A stretch of DNA of 16,804 bases from Halobacteria archaeon (GCA_013041945.1 JABDRC010000264.1:1-16804); one strand, 5' to 3'. Shown: positions 6,989 to 15,184, counted from the first letter of the stretch. Translations and numbers: made by a program. Notes: generated by a model from the letters alone, not told the origin.

Positions 6989-8164
6989 TTACGGATACAC
7001 ATGTCCGCCACGGTATGAAGGTGCCGGGGATGCAGGCGGTGGAGGTACTTCCTCCTCCTGCCATTCTGTCGGACCCCGCTGGTATCCATAAGCTGGCGAG
7101 TCCATGTAACCCGGCGACCCCGAACGACCGTACTGCCTCGCAGGAGCCCAGTAGTTATAATTCCCGCGTGGCCGGGGCATCCTGCGACCGTATTGTCCGT
7201 AAACCGGTGGTTCTGTCGCCTGCGGCCTTCCATACCGTGGATAGTCATAGTCACCGGTGACTGGAGCCCTTCGCCCGTACTCTCTAGTTAGCGGCGGCCT
7301 TGTTGCAGGCTTTACGTCTGACCGCATACCCCCTCGATTAATTCCCCCTGCTGCAGTAGACGGTATGTACTCGTATTCACCCGGCAGCGGCGGCAACATG
7401 CCCGGCGGTGCCATGGGTGCCGGCTCGGCACCCGCGACCGGCGGCGCCGGCAATTCACCAGGCGGCGGCAGCATGCCCGGCGGTGCCAGCGGTGGTGGCT
7501 CGACACCCGCGACCGGCGGCGCCGGCAATTCCTCAGGTTCCAGCAGCGACGGCACCATGTCCTCAGGTTCCAGCAGCGGCGGCTCGGCACCTGCGACCGG
7601 CGGCGTCGGCATATCCTCAGGCCCCGGCAGCGGCGGCAGCATGCCCGGCGGTGCCACAGGTGGTGGCTCTGCGCCCGCGACCGGCGGTGGCGGCAAGTCA
7701 GCGGGTCCCGGAGGCGGCGGCAGCAAACCAGGTGGCGCCATCGGCGGTGCATCGGCACCCGCCATGGATGGCGCTGACAGATCAGCAGGTCCCGGAGGCG
7801 GCGGCAGCAAGCCAGGTGAAAGCATGGGAGTGGCTTCGGCATCCGCTACGGGTGGCGCGTGATCAACAACTCCGGCCGCCGGAGGTGGCAGGCTTGTCAT
7901 AGCCGCATCGGACCCTGCCTGCTGCGCCGGAATGTCTTCAAATGCGGTGGAGACCGCGGGCGGAGCGATACCCGGACCTGGAATACGCGGGTCCAGGTGG
8001 ATCGCACGAAAAGGACCGGACGGTGGTGGTGCGGATACGATCGACCACTCATCCGAATAGGAATATTGCGGCCCTGACTCAGCCATACCACCAGGGGGAG
8101 CCGCCGTGGCAAGCACCAGCAGCATCAGGTTACCAACAGGTTTAATGTTCTGCCAAGTCATCAT
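6989..8164 (-). CDS. Exported proline-rich repeat protein with Tyr/Arg/Gly-rich C-terminus
   Basis: A 391-residue protein with an N-terminal signal (MTWQNIKPVGNLMLLVLATAAPPGGMAES), probably cut near residue 29. Residues 105-263 hold imperfect repeats of about 20-30 residues built from PPVAGAEPPP, APPGMLPP and PGPEDM units. Residues 290-391 are rich in Tyr, Arg and Gly (YGRRAP, GDYDYPRYGR, RPRGNYNYW), recalling the tyrosine-glycine segments of sulfur globule proteins. No enzyme motif is visible. It starts 45 bases after the RND permease stop and ends next to the lipoprotein gene, so the three are very probably one transcript. A weak GGGA precedes the ATG; the second Met (8161) is also possible. 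I do not recognise a named family. An extended periplasmic linker or a coat protein is the simplest guess. Confidence 0.75.
   Translation of the reverse strand: MMTWQNIKPVGNLMLLVLATAAPPGGMAESGPQYSYSDEWSIVSAPPPSGPFRAIHLDPRIPGPGIAPPAVSTAFEDIPAQQAGSDAAMTSLPPPAAGVVDHAPPVADAEATPMLSPGLLPPPPGPADLSAPSMAGADAPPMAPPGLLPPPPGPADLPPPPVAGAEPPPVAPPGMLPPLPGPEDMPTPPVAGAEPPLLEPEDMVPSLLEPEELPAPPVAGVEPPPLAPPGMLPPPGELPAPPVAGAEPAPMAPPGMLPPLPGEYEYIPSTAAGGINRGGMRSDVKPATRPPLTREYGRRAPVTGDYDYPRYGRPQATEPPVYGQYGRRMPRPRGNYNYWAPARQYGRSGSPGYMDSPAYGYQRGPTEWQEEEVPPPPASPAPSYRGGHVYP
7376..7852 (-). repeat. Proline-rich imperfect coding repeats
   Basis: Residues about 105-263 of the exported protein repeat PPVAGAEPPPVAPPGMLPP-like units, some shortened (LLEPEDM, LLEPEEL). 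The DNA repeats are imperfect GC-rich units and produce long open frames on the opposite strand that are not genes. Confidence 0.85.
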
Positions 8165-8209
8165 GGTTTGTTTCCCGCGTCATTAGTCGTAGTACACAAA
8201 TGCGTGCTG

Positions 8210-11200
8210 TCAGGTCAGGTCCTGTTTCAGTCGAATACCCCGGCGTTTTCTGCCAACGGTATCAGTGGTTTCATCATCTTCCTGCTCCTCGCTGTCGGCG
8301 AGGATATCAGACTCGTTGGCCGCGGTACTGGCCACCGGTGCAGGGACTTCCTCGCGCTGTGACGGCGGGAAATGACCCGTAGGCGGTGCCTCACCCGGGA
8401 TTGGCGGTGTGCCTTCGGACGCCGTTGCCGGTGCCTCACTCGGGGTTGGCGGAGTGCCTTCGGACGCCGTTGCCGGTGCCTCACTCGGGGTTGGCGGTGT
8501 GCCTTCGGATGCCGTGACCGGCACTTCGCGTGGTGGCGGCGCACTACCGCCCTTTGCCGTGACCGGCACTTCGCGTGGCGGCGGCGCACTACCGCCCTTT
8601 GCCGTGACCGGCACCTCGCGCGGTGGCGGCGCACTACCGCCCTTTGCCGTCACCGGCACCTCGCGCAGCGGCGGCGCAGTGCCGCCCCTGGCCGTGACCG
8701 GCACCTCGCGCGGTGGTGGCGTGGAACCTCCCGTTGACGTGACCGGCACCTCGCGCGGCGGTGGTGTTCCTCCACCGCTCGGCGGCGGAGTTCCCCCGCC
8801 TGGCGAGGGCTCTCTGGGCGGTGGTGGCGTACCGCCCCCACCCCTGCCAAACATTCCGAACACGGCCTTTACGCCCATCATGGCCATCGTAAACATGGCG
8901 CGCACGATGTAGAAAACCCAGGTCAGGCCCGAGATGACGCCACCCCAGAGCTTCATCAGGAGTCCCGTCCCGGGGCCACCGGTGTCGGCCTCCGCGCTCA
9001 CGTGTTCAATGCGTTCAAAGGCCGGATTGACCACCACCGAACCGTCATCTGCGGTCTCGATGTAGAATTGTCTCTTCGCGCTGATACAACCCAGGGGAAT
9101 AATCAGCAGCGCCATCACCGTTGCCACACCGGCGCCATACATCAGACTGATCGCCATGCCGTTGAAGATCGGGTCGTCGATGATGGCAAAGGCCCCCGCC
9201 ATGAGGGTAAGCGAGGTAATGAAGATCGGGCGCATACGCAACTCCGCACCCCTGACTGCCGCCTCGGCAACCTCTTTGCCCTGCGCGACCTCGAGTTTGA
9301 CGAACTCAACGATCAGGATCGACTGGCGCACGATGATGCCGCCCAGCGCGATCATGCCGATCATGGAGGTTGCGGTGAACTCGGCGCCCATGATCCAGTG
9401 CCCCGGTATGATGCCCAGCATGGTGACGGGTATCGGTGACATGATCAGTCCCGCCAGTGCAAAATTCTTGAACTCCCAGACGATCAGGCCGTAGATCAGT
9501 ATCAGCGCGGCCATAAAGGCGCCGCCCATGTCCCGGAAGGTCTCGTAGGTGACGGTCCACTCGCCGGTCCATTCGTAACCCGACTGGCTCGGGTCGCCAC
9601 GCGTGCCGATGAAGGTCCATTCGCCGGGCTTGCCGAGGATGGTCTTCGGCATGGTCTCCATTGTTACGCCGTCCGGCGTGGTGTATTCATTTACCAGGTC
9701 CTCGATACCCAGCATGCCGTAGATGGGCGCACCCAGCCGGCCTTCCATCTCACCGACAACATACTCGATCTCGCGCAGGTCCTTGGTATAAATGACTGGC
9801 TCTTCATAGCCTTTCTTGAACTGGCCAAGCTCGGAGAGCGGTATGGTCATGCCATCGGCGGTTGGCACCGGCAGGTCGCCGAGCCTCGAGATCTGTGAGC
9901 GCACGGACAAGGGAACCTGCATGAGTATGTAGGTGGGTTCGAGTACCGTGCCGCGCTTGATGTCGCCCAGCTTGAAACCGCCCATGGCCATGGCAAGCGT
10001 GCCGTTGATCGTGTCGACCGAGACTCCGCGCCGCACGGCCTTCTCGGTATCCACATCGAAGCTCCAGTATTCATAGGGCTCCGCCATGTAGGTATCGACA
10101 TCAACGACATTCTCGACCTGCTCGAACATGGCCATCAGGTCAGTGGCCACCTGCCGTCGTGTTTCCGCGTCCGGACCATACACCTCGGCAACGACCGTCT
10201 GCAGGACCGGCGGTCCGGGCGGCATCTCCACCACGGCGACGCGGGCGCCCATGCGATCGGCGATCGGCTTGAGTAAATTGCGTGCGACAACCGCGAGTTC
10301 ATGACTGCCCCGTTCACGCTCTTTCTTGTCAGTCAGCATGACGAGCAGGTCGCCTTCCCACGGTTTCTGTCGCAGGTAGTAATGCCTGACCATGCCGTTG
10401 AAGTTGAACGGCTGGGCAGTGCCGGCATAGGTCACCACCGCGGTCACCTCGGGTATCTCGCGCATGGCCTCGGCCATTGCCAGCGTGACATTCGCCGTAT
10501 CCGGCATCGCCGTGCCTTCCGGCATGTTGACGATCACCGTGAACTCAGGCTTGTTATCGAAGGGCAGCATCTTGACCGGGACATGCTGCGTATAGAATGT
10601 CACGCACAACAAGGCAGTTAACGCGATGATGCTGATCAGGAAGGTCACACCCAGTTTGCGGTTGTTAATCAGCGGCATGATGACCGGACGATAGATGCGA
10701 CTGATTCGCTCGTGGGTTTTCTTCTCCTTTTCCTCCGCTTTCTTCAACGCATTGAGTCTGGGCGCCACCTTGACCGCAAACCACGGGGTGAACACGAATG
10801 CCGCGATCAGCGAGAAAAACATGGCCGAGGAACCCAGTACCGGGATGGGACGCATGTACGGTCCCATGAGGCCGCTGACAAAGCCCATCGGCAGCAGTGC
10901 CGCGATGATGGTAAAGGTGGCAAGGATGGTCGGGTTACCCACCTCGCGGACCGCGTCGATGGCCACCGCAACACTGGTCTTGCCCTTCATCAGCCAGTGT
11001 CGGAAGATATTTTCCACCACCACGGTCGCGTCATCGACCAGGATACCGATCGAGAAAATCAGGGCGAACAGGCTGACGCGGTCGATGGTGTAGTCCACCA
11101 TCATGGCCCACCAGATGGTCAGCAGGATCACGACGGGAATAATCGTGATAACCACGAACGCTGCGCGGTAGCCGAGGCCAATCAGACAGAGAATGGACAC

Positions 11201-12337
11201 GATGACACACGCTTCCATCATGGCGCCCAGCAGGTCATTCACCTTGTCATTGGCAGACTTGCCGTAATCACGTGTCACCGTGACGTTGACGTTGGCGGGT
11301 ATGAAACCACCCTCCCCCTTGAGTGATTCAACCTCGGCGAGAATGGCATTCGCCACATCAACGCCATTGCTGCCCTCCTTCTTGGCGATGGCAATGGTGA
11401 CGGCCGACTCGCCGTTTGCCTCTTGCGTATCGCCGCTGTAGGCCGGCCCGGTGAAGAACGTGACCAGCTGCTTCGGATCGGCGGATTCCTGGCTGACGCG
11501 CGCCACGTCGCGTACATAGACCGGTGCACCATTGCGAATACCGATAACCAGCCGGCCGATCTCCTTGGCATTGGTCAGGAACGAACCGGTCCTGACCTCG
11601 AAAGACATGCCACTGGATTCAACATCACCGGCCGACTTTTCAGCATTGGCGGTCTGGATCGTCTGGGCCACCTGCTGCATGCTGATGCCGTAACCGGACA
11701 GGCGTTCCGGCATGACCTCGACCTTGACCTGGTCTTCCCGGCCACCGACGATAAAACCCTTGCCGACATTTTTAACCCCGCCGAGTCGCTGCAGCAGGTC
11801 GAGCGCAAGCAGTCGCAGCGAGCCGTCATCCACATCAGTGGACCAGAGCGTAAGTGTGACCACGGGAACGTCGTCGACGCCGACCGGCTTGACCAGCGGC
11901 TGCGATACATCCGGTGGAATCTTGTCCAGGTTGGACTGCAGCTTGTCATGGACCTTGACGAGCGACTCACCCATGTCCTCGCCGACCTTGAAGCGCACCG
12001 TCACTATCGACTGGCTGCGCATGGTACCTGTGTAGGTGTGACGTACACCGGGTATTTCCAGCAACAGGCGTTCCAGCGGTTCCGTTACCAAGCTCGAAAC
12101 CTGGTCGGCAGTAGCGCCCTCGTAACGTACGAACACATCGATCATCGGCACCGAGATCTGAGGATCTTCCTGGCGCGGGGTAAACAGCAGGCCGACGAGG
12201 CCGACCAGCAGGGCCACCATCAGGATCATCGGGGTGACAGGTGAGGTAATGAACAGCCTGGCCGTTCGGCCTGCGATGCCGAGCGAATGTGCGTCGTAGT
12301 TTACTGGTGTGGAAAACTGCTTTTCTTGATCAGCCAT
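8210..12337 (-). CDS. RND efflux permease with extra hydrophobic segment and proline-rich repeat tail
   Basis: A 1375-residue inner-membrane proton-driven exporter of the AcrB/HAE-like superfamily; such permeases are usually about 1000-1100 residues. The core is complete: an N-terminal membrane segment (about 28-52), the first porter domain (DPQISVPMIDVFV, TEPLERLLLEIPGV), transmembrane 4 with the proton-relay pair ILVDDATVVVEN (Asp435, Asp436), the second porter domain (about 590-930), and the C-terminal membrane bundle with IIVRQSILIVEF, where Arg1004 takes the place of the AcrB lysine. After the usual end comes another hydrophobic stretch (1126-1164). Next are a Gly/Pro spacer, nine 15-residue repeats (1188-1322), and an acidic then basic end (QEDDETTD, RKRRGIRLK). 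The adaptor gene lies 149 bases upstream and the exported Pro-rich gene 45 bases downstream. No outer-membrane TolC partner is in the window. The substrate is unknown; lipids, hydrophobic compounds or sulfur species are possibilities. Confidence 0.93.
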   Translation of the reverse strand: MADQEKQFSTPVNYDAHSLGIAGRTARLFITSPVTPMILMVALLVGLVGLLFTPRQEDPQISVPMIDVFVRYEGATADQVSSLVTEPLERLLLEIPGVRHTYTGTMRSQSIVTVRFKVGEDMGESLVKVHDKLQSNLDKIPPDVSQPLVKPVGVDDVPVVTLTLWSTDVDDGSLRLLALDLLQRLGGVKNVGKGFIVGGREDQVKVEVMPERLSGYGISMQQVAQTIQTANAEKSAGDVESSGMSFEVRTGSFLTNAKEIGRLVIGIRNGAPVYVRDVARVSQESADPKQLVTFFTGPAYSGDTQEANGESAVTIAIAKKEGSNGVDVANAILAEVESLKGEGGFIPANVNVTVTRDYGKSANDKVNDLLGAMMEACVIVSILCLIGLGYRAAFVVITIIPVVILLTIWWAMMVDYTIDRVSLFALIFSIGILVDDATVVVENIFRHWLMKGKTSVAVAIDAVREVGNPTILATFTIIAALLPMGFVSGLMGPYMRPIPVLGSSAMFFSLIAAFVFTPWFAVKVAPRLNALKKAEEKEKKTHERISRIYRPVIMPLINNRKLGVTFLISIIALTALLCVTFYTQHVPVKMLPFDNKPEFTVIVNMPEGTAMPDTANVTLAMAEAMREIPEVTAVVTYAGTAQPFNFNGMVRHYYLRQKPWEGDLLVMLTDKKERERGSHELAVVARNLLKPIADRMGARVAVVEMPPGPPVLQTVVAEVYGPDAETRRQVATDLMAMFEQVENVVDVDTYMAEPYEYWSFDVDTEKAVRRGVSVDTINGTLAMAMGGFKLGDIKRGTVLEPTYILMQVPLSVRSQISRLGDLPVPTADGMTIPLSELGQFKKGYEEPVIYTKDLREIEYVVGEMEGRLGAPIYGMLGIEDLVNEYTTPDGVTMETMPKTILGKPGEWTFIGTRGDPSQSGYEWTGEWTVTYETFRDMGGAFMAALILIYGLIVWEFKNFALAGLIMSPIPVTMLGIIPGHWIMGAEFTATSMIGMIALGGIIVRQSILIVEFVKLEVAQGKEVAEAAVRGAELRMRPIFITSLTLMAGAFAIIDDPIFNGMAISLMYGAGVATVMALLIIPLGCISAKRQFYIETADDGSVVVNPAFERIEHVSAEADTGGPGTGLLMKLWGGVISGLTWVFYIVRAMFTMAMMGVKAVFGMFGRGGGGTPPPPREPSPGGGTPPPSGGGTPPPREVPVTSTGGSTPPPREVPVTARGGTAPPLREVPVTAKGGSAPPPREVPVTAKGGSAPPPREVPVTAKGGSAPPPREVPVTASEGTPPTPSEAPATASEGTPPTPSEAPATASEGTPPIPGEAPPTGHFPPSQREEVPAPVASTAANESDILADSEEQEDDETTDTVGRKRRGIRLKQDLT
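8372..8776 (-). repeat. Nine tandem 45-bp units encoding the RND tail
   Basis: The units encode 15-residue repeats in three flavours: GGSAPPPREVPVTAK-like (six copies, 1188-1277), EGTPPTPSEAPATAS (two copies) and a degenerate EGTPPIPGEAPPTGH. The middle copies are nearly identical at DNA level, which suggests recent expansion by slippage or recombination. Copy number is likely to vary between strains. Confidence 0.92.
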
Positions 12338-12380
12338 ACTGATTATTCCGCATTATGCCGCACCTTGACCCGGTTATTAT

Positions 12381-12399
12381 CTGCCCCTTCCGCGGGCAG
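12381..12399. other. Small inverted repeat between adaptor and permease genes
   Basis: CTGCCC (12381-12386) and GGGCAG (12394-12399) flank a seven-base loop in the 149-base gap between the two RND genes. No T-run follows on the minus strand, so it is not a strong terminator. It could adjust the ratio of adaptor to permease. Confidence 0.3.
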
Positions 12400-12486
12400 T
12401 GTTTATAATTACTGTTTCCAAGGTGCGTGCTTGTGTTTATTGTTTCCAGCGAGACGACTGTCTTGTGCGGGCCTTGATTTCATGCT

Positions 12487-13626
12487 TCAGTTCCACGAAC
12501 TGTTGCTTTTTTCAGCGTCCGCCCCCTTGATATAGATCTGTTCTCCTGCCTTCAGCCCGGACAGGATGGCTATGCCGTCAGCCCCGACTTCGTCGCCGGT
12601 CCTGACGAGGCGCAGTTCGCGCTTTTTGTTGGCATTCATGACATAGATACCCGGCAGGCTGCCGCGCCAGACCAGCGCATCCTTCGGCACCACCGGTAAT
12701 TCACGAACCTTGGCATTGATATCGTTGATCATGACCTCTGCGTACATGCCTGCGCCACCCGGCGCCCCCTGCGGCAATTCCAGTTTCACAGTGACCGTGT
12801 GCCGGTCCGGATCGGCGACCGGGAAGATCTGTACCACACGGGCCGGTATCTCGACATCTCCCACATCCAGCCTGGCCTGCACTACCTGGCCCATGGTGAC
12901 ACCCGGCATGAGACGTGCCGGCACCTCGACCTTGATCTGCAGCTGTGACATATCCGCGAACTTCAGCAACGGCTGGCCCGGCTGCACGGGATCACCCACC
13001 TCCACCAGCTTCTTGGTGATGACACCCTTGAAGGGCGCCACTGACTTGGCATCGCGTATGCTGGAATCGATTTCCTCGATACTGGCACGCGCTGCAGTGA
13101 TCTGGCCGCGCGCCTGTTCAATCCGGGTACCTTGCTGGTAGCGCTGGGCATAACGATCCATGCCCGGCGTAGATCCTCCCATGAAGCCCTGCATCGGGTT
13201 GGTGAAGCTCTTCATCATGGAACCTAGTCCACCCATTGAATCATTTGCTTCGCCACCGTACGGCGATATGATTTCCCTGGAATACTGCACACCGGCGTTG
13301 CGCAGTGACGCCTCCGCATTGGCCAGATTGGCCCAGGCGGCACGACGCTTGGCCAGCAGGTTGTCGATGTTAATGGCAATCAACTCGGCGCCTTCTTCAA
13401 AAAACTCGCCTTCCTCGCCAGCGATACTTTCGACGCGACCCGGGATCTGTGCCGCAAAGGTGACGTCCCTGATCGGCACCACCGTACCGCCCAGCGACAC
13501 CGTGGCAGGTACTGCAATACTGGGAACTGTACGTATAGAAGATTGAACACTATCCTGAGACCAGACGGGAGCGCCACCAAGAACAACTGTCACAACGCCT
13601 GCGAGGGCAATTTTTCTGATTAACAT
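12487..13626 (-). CDS. RND periplasmic adaptor (membrane fusion protein) with Met/Gly-rich hairpin tip
   Basis: A 379-residue HlyD/AcrA-type adaptor with a signal peptide (MLIRKIALAGVVTVVLGGAPVWS). It would bridge the RND permease and an outer-membrane channel. The domains run in the usual order: first half of the lipoyl domain (46-86, IPGRVESIAGEEGEFFEEGAEL), an alpha-helical hairpin (87-192), the second lipoyl half (SVAPFKGVITKKLVEVGDPVQPGQPL), a beta-barrel (about 225-310) and a membrane-proximal domain with LPVVPKDALVW. In the middle of the hairpin, about residues 121-160 are rich in Met and Gly (MGGLGSMMKSF, NPMQGFMGGS). A good AGAGGA precedes the ATG. It lies 176 bases downstream of the SCP2 gene and 149 bases upstream of the permease. 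Confidence 0.93.
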   Translation of the reverse strand: MLIRKIALAGVVTVVLGGAPVWSQDSVQSSIRTVPSIAVPATVSLGGTVVPIRDVTFAAQIPGRVESIAGEEGEFFEEGAELIAINIDNLLAKRRAAWANLANAEASLRNAGVQYSREIISPYGGEANDSMGGLGSMMKSFTNPMQGFMGGSTPGMDRYAQRYQQGTRIEQARGQITAARASIEEIDSSIRDAKSVAPFKGVITKKLVEVGDPVQPGQPLLKFADMSQLQIKVEVPARLMPGVTMGQVVQARLDVGDVEIPARVVQIFPVADPDRHTVTVKLELPQGAPGGAGMYAEVMINDINAKVRELPVVPKDALVWRGSLPGIYVMNANKKRELRLVRTGDEVGADGIAILSGLKAGEQIYIKGADAEKSNSSWN

Positions 13627-13802
13627 CGTTAATCCTCTTTACTGCATGCAAAACACATACAGCTGATACTCATGCAACCACCAGCTGTACCGGCCTGCCG
13701 TAGCAGCATGGCCGGACTGACTGCGCCGATCCCTGGCGCTTGGTGTCAAACAATCCTTTTTTGTCTAACTTTATCCGAAGCAAGAAATGTGCCGAAATAA
13801 AT

Positions 13803-14201
13803 TCACGCACGCCCCATCACTGAGAAACTCTTGATGAACGGACCTGCCATACGCGGATCCTTGATCATCGCGGCATAGTCACCGACGTTGAATTTCAGCT
13901 TGCGCGAGGTGTAGGCCATACCAAGGCCCATCATGCCCGGCGGCTTGGCCATCCACTTGTTCCAGTTATCAAATGTCGCGCGGAGGTCCCAGCTGAGTTC
14001 TTCGCCACCGGTATAGGGACCTGCCGACGTGGCCTTGCCATTCTCGATCATGATCACACCGCGCGGGGCGTCCTCGCCATCGAAGCCATAGGCAATTGTT
14101 GAATTGAAATTTATTTTGCTCAGTGCATCCGACAGTTCCGGCTCGGCATTCCACTGCTCCATGAAGCTGTTCATCCATTCTGTTGAAAACAGGTCGGCCA
14201 T
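13803..14201 (-). CDS. SCP2-type sterol/lipid-transfer domain protein
   Basis: A 132-residue single-domain protein with no signal peptide, so cytoplasmic. The SCP2 pattern is visible: an N-terminal helix (WMNSFMEQWNAEPELSDAL), strands around INFNSTIAYGFDG and RGVIMIENGKAT, a DLRATFDNWNKWM segment, and a C-terminal KLKFNVGDYAAMIKDPRMAGPFIKSF helix. SCP2 domains bind lipids, acyl chains or other hydrophobic molecules. The start is well supported by GGAGGAG (14211-14217) eight bases upstream. It is the first minus-strand gene of the RND block, which suggests that it handles a hydrophobic molecule linked to the pump. The ligand is not known. Confidence 0.87.
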   Translation of the reverse strand: MADLFSTEWMNSFMEQWNAEPELSDALSKINFNSTIAYGFDGEDAPRGVIMIENGKATSAGPYTGGEELSWDLRATFDNWNKWMAKPPGMMGLGMAYTSRKLKFNVGDYAAMIKDPRMAGPFIKSFSVMGRA

Positions 14202-14619
14202 TTTCAGTATCTCCTCCGTGTGTGTTTGTAAATGTTTAGAATTTTGTAATCTTGATAATGTGAATTACTCAGTTTAGAGAAAGTCCTACGCGCCTTATCT
14301 GCCTGTCAATATTCCGTCAGACACTTATTATTACACGAATTATTTCCTAGTTATACAAACTATCACAACCTCGGTCATCATAATAGTTCGTTGGCGTCAA
14401 GATGGAAATTGGCGCGTTTACGTTAAGTCACATTTCGTCAGGCGACACACAGGCTGAGTGCCATGACCTCCCGCAGAAGTCGGATACTGCGACACCACCC
14501 ACCGCGCAGGTGATTTGGTCTTTATCATTAAATACATTATGCTGGGCCTAGAGCGTGTGGAGATATGTGTCAGGATATTTTACATTCTGGCGCAGACGGG
14601 TACACAGCCCGGACCAGGC
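14202..14619. other. Divergent AT-rich intergenic region
   Basis: No gene is supported in these 418 bases between the minus-strand SCP2 gene and the plus-strand promoter of the DUF5658 gene. The part nearest the SCP2 gene (14220-14390) is strongly AT-rich and should hold the promoter of the RND block. Several promoter-like hexamers occur, including TATAAC (minus strand, 14350-14355) and TTGACA (minus strand, near 14305-14310) without a matching partner. A GTG-started extension of the downstream frame from 14555 was not accepted. Confidence 0.6.
14235..14264 (-). promoter_or_regulatory. Weak candidate promoter for the SCP2-RND block
   Basis: On the minus strand TTCACA (14259-14264) and TCTAAA (14235-14240) are separated by 18 bases, placing a start site just before the GGAGGAG of the SCP2 gene. 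The match is moderate, and other AT-rich boxes nearby compete. Confidence 0.3.
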
Positions 14620-14647
14620 CTCACATAATAAATTCAATAAATACAAT
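14620..14647 (+). promoter_or_regulatory. Candidate promoter for the DUF5658 gene
   Basis: CTCACA (14620-14625, four of six) and TACAAT (14642-14647, five of six) are separated by 16 bases in an AT-rich stretch. The predicted start site is near 14654. That favours the TTG at 14717 as translation start over the ATG at 14651. Confidence 0.4.
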
Positions 14648-14716
14648 AATATGGAGTTTTGGCGCATAACTTGCAAGAGTTTGTGCAAGCACGCCAGCTC
14701 ACAGGAAGTCAGCATC

Positions 14717-15184
14717 TTGGACATCAAGCAACAACCCGGTGGCAACACGACCGAGCAGCGTCTGACTGAGCGGAGAAGCACCTCCCTGTCCACCATCCAC
14801 GGCACCCTGTTCAGGAACCGGCGCAGAGTCTCACGCCGTGATGGCGACCACCTGGACAGCTATGTTGACTGGTATGGACACCTGCCCCTGGCCGCAACCG
14901 TCAGCATCATCCTGCTTTGCTTTGCCGACGCTTTTCTGACAACGGTACTGATCAGCGCGGGCGCCGTCGAACTGAACATACTGATGGACTGGCTCATCCA
15001 GCGCAATATCCAGCTGTTTGCGGTTGTGAAAATGGCCGTTACCGGCGTCGCACTGGTAGTCCTGGTCATGCACTTCAACTTCCGCATCTACAGGTTCATC
15101 GCCGTTCGGTACATCCTCTATGCGCTGGTCCCCGCTTACTCGCTGCTGATCTACCACGAACTGAGCATGCTCGCGAGTATCTAG
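14717..15184 (+). CDS. DUF5658-like small membrane protein
   Basis: A probable 155-residue inner-membrane protein. A basic cytoplasmic N-terminus (RNRRRVSRRDGDHLDSYVDWYGHLP) precedes three hydrophobic segments, numbered from this start at about 58-80, 98-119 and 129-147. The pattern FADAFLTTVLISAGAVELNILMDWLI is typical of DUF5658, whose function is unknown. The start is uncertain. The TTG at 14717 has AGGAAG eight bases upstream and lies after a predicted promoter. An in-frame ATG at 14651 and GTG at 14555 would add 22 and 54 residues but have no ribosome site. It is transcribed away from the RND block, and no clear terminator follows. Confidence 0.75.
   Translation: MDIKQQPGGNTTEQRLTERRSTSLSTIHGTLFRNRRRVSRRDGDHLDSYVDWYGHLPLAATVSIILLCFADAFLTTVLISAGAVELNILMDWLIQRNIQLFAVVKMAVTGVALVVLVMHFNFRIYRFIAVRYILYALVPAYSLLIYHELSMLASI

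Noticed and set aside
7257..7862. Plus-strand Gly/Ser/Ala repeat frame resembling a glycine-rich protein
   Set aside because: It is the antisense image of the proline-rich repeats; the minus frame has a signal peptide and operon context.
8372..8912. Plus-strand repeat frames opposite the RND tail, and a possible CRISPR array
   Set aside because: The 45-base units are contiguous with no spacers and stay in frame with the RND permease, so they are coding tandem repeats; the antisense frames are shadows.
14555..14716. N-terminal extension of the DUF5658 gene from GTG 14555 or ATG 14651
   Set aside because: Neither has a ribosome site, and a promoter-like pair overlaps this stretch; the TTG at 14717 has AGGAAG at good spacing. 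It remains possible.
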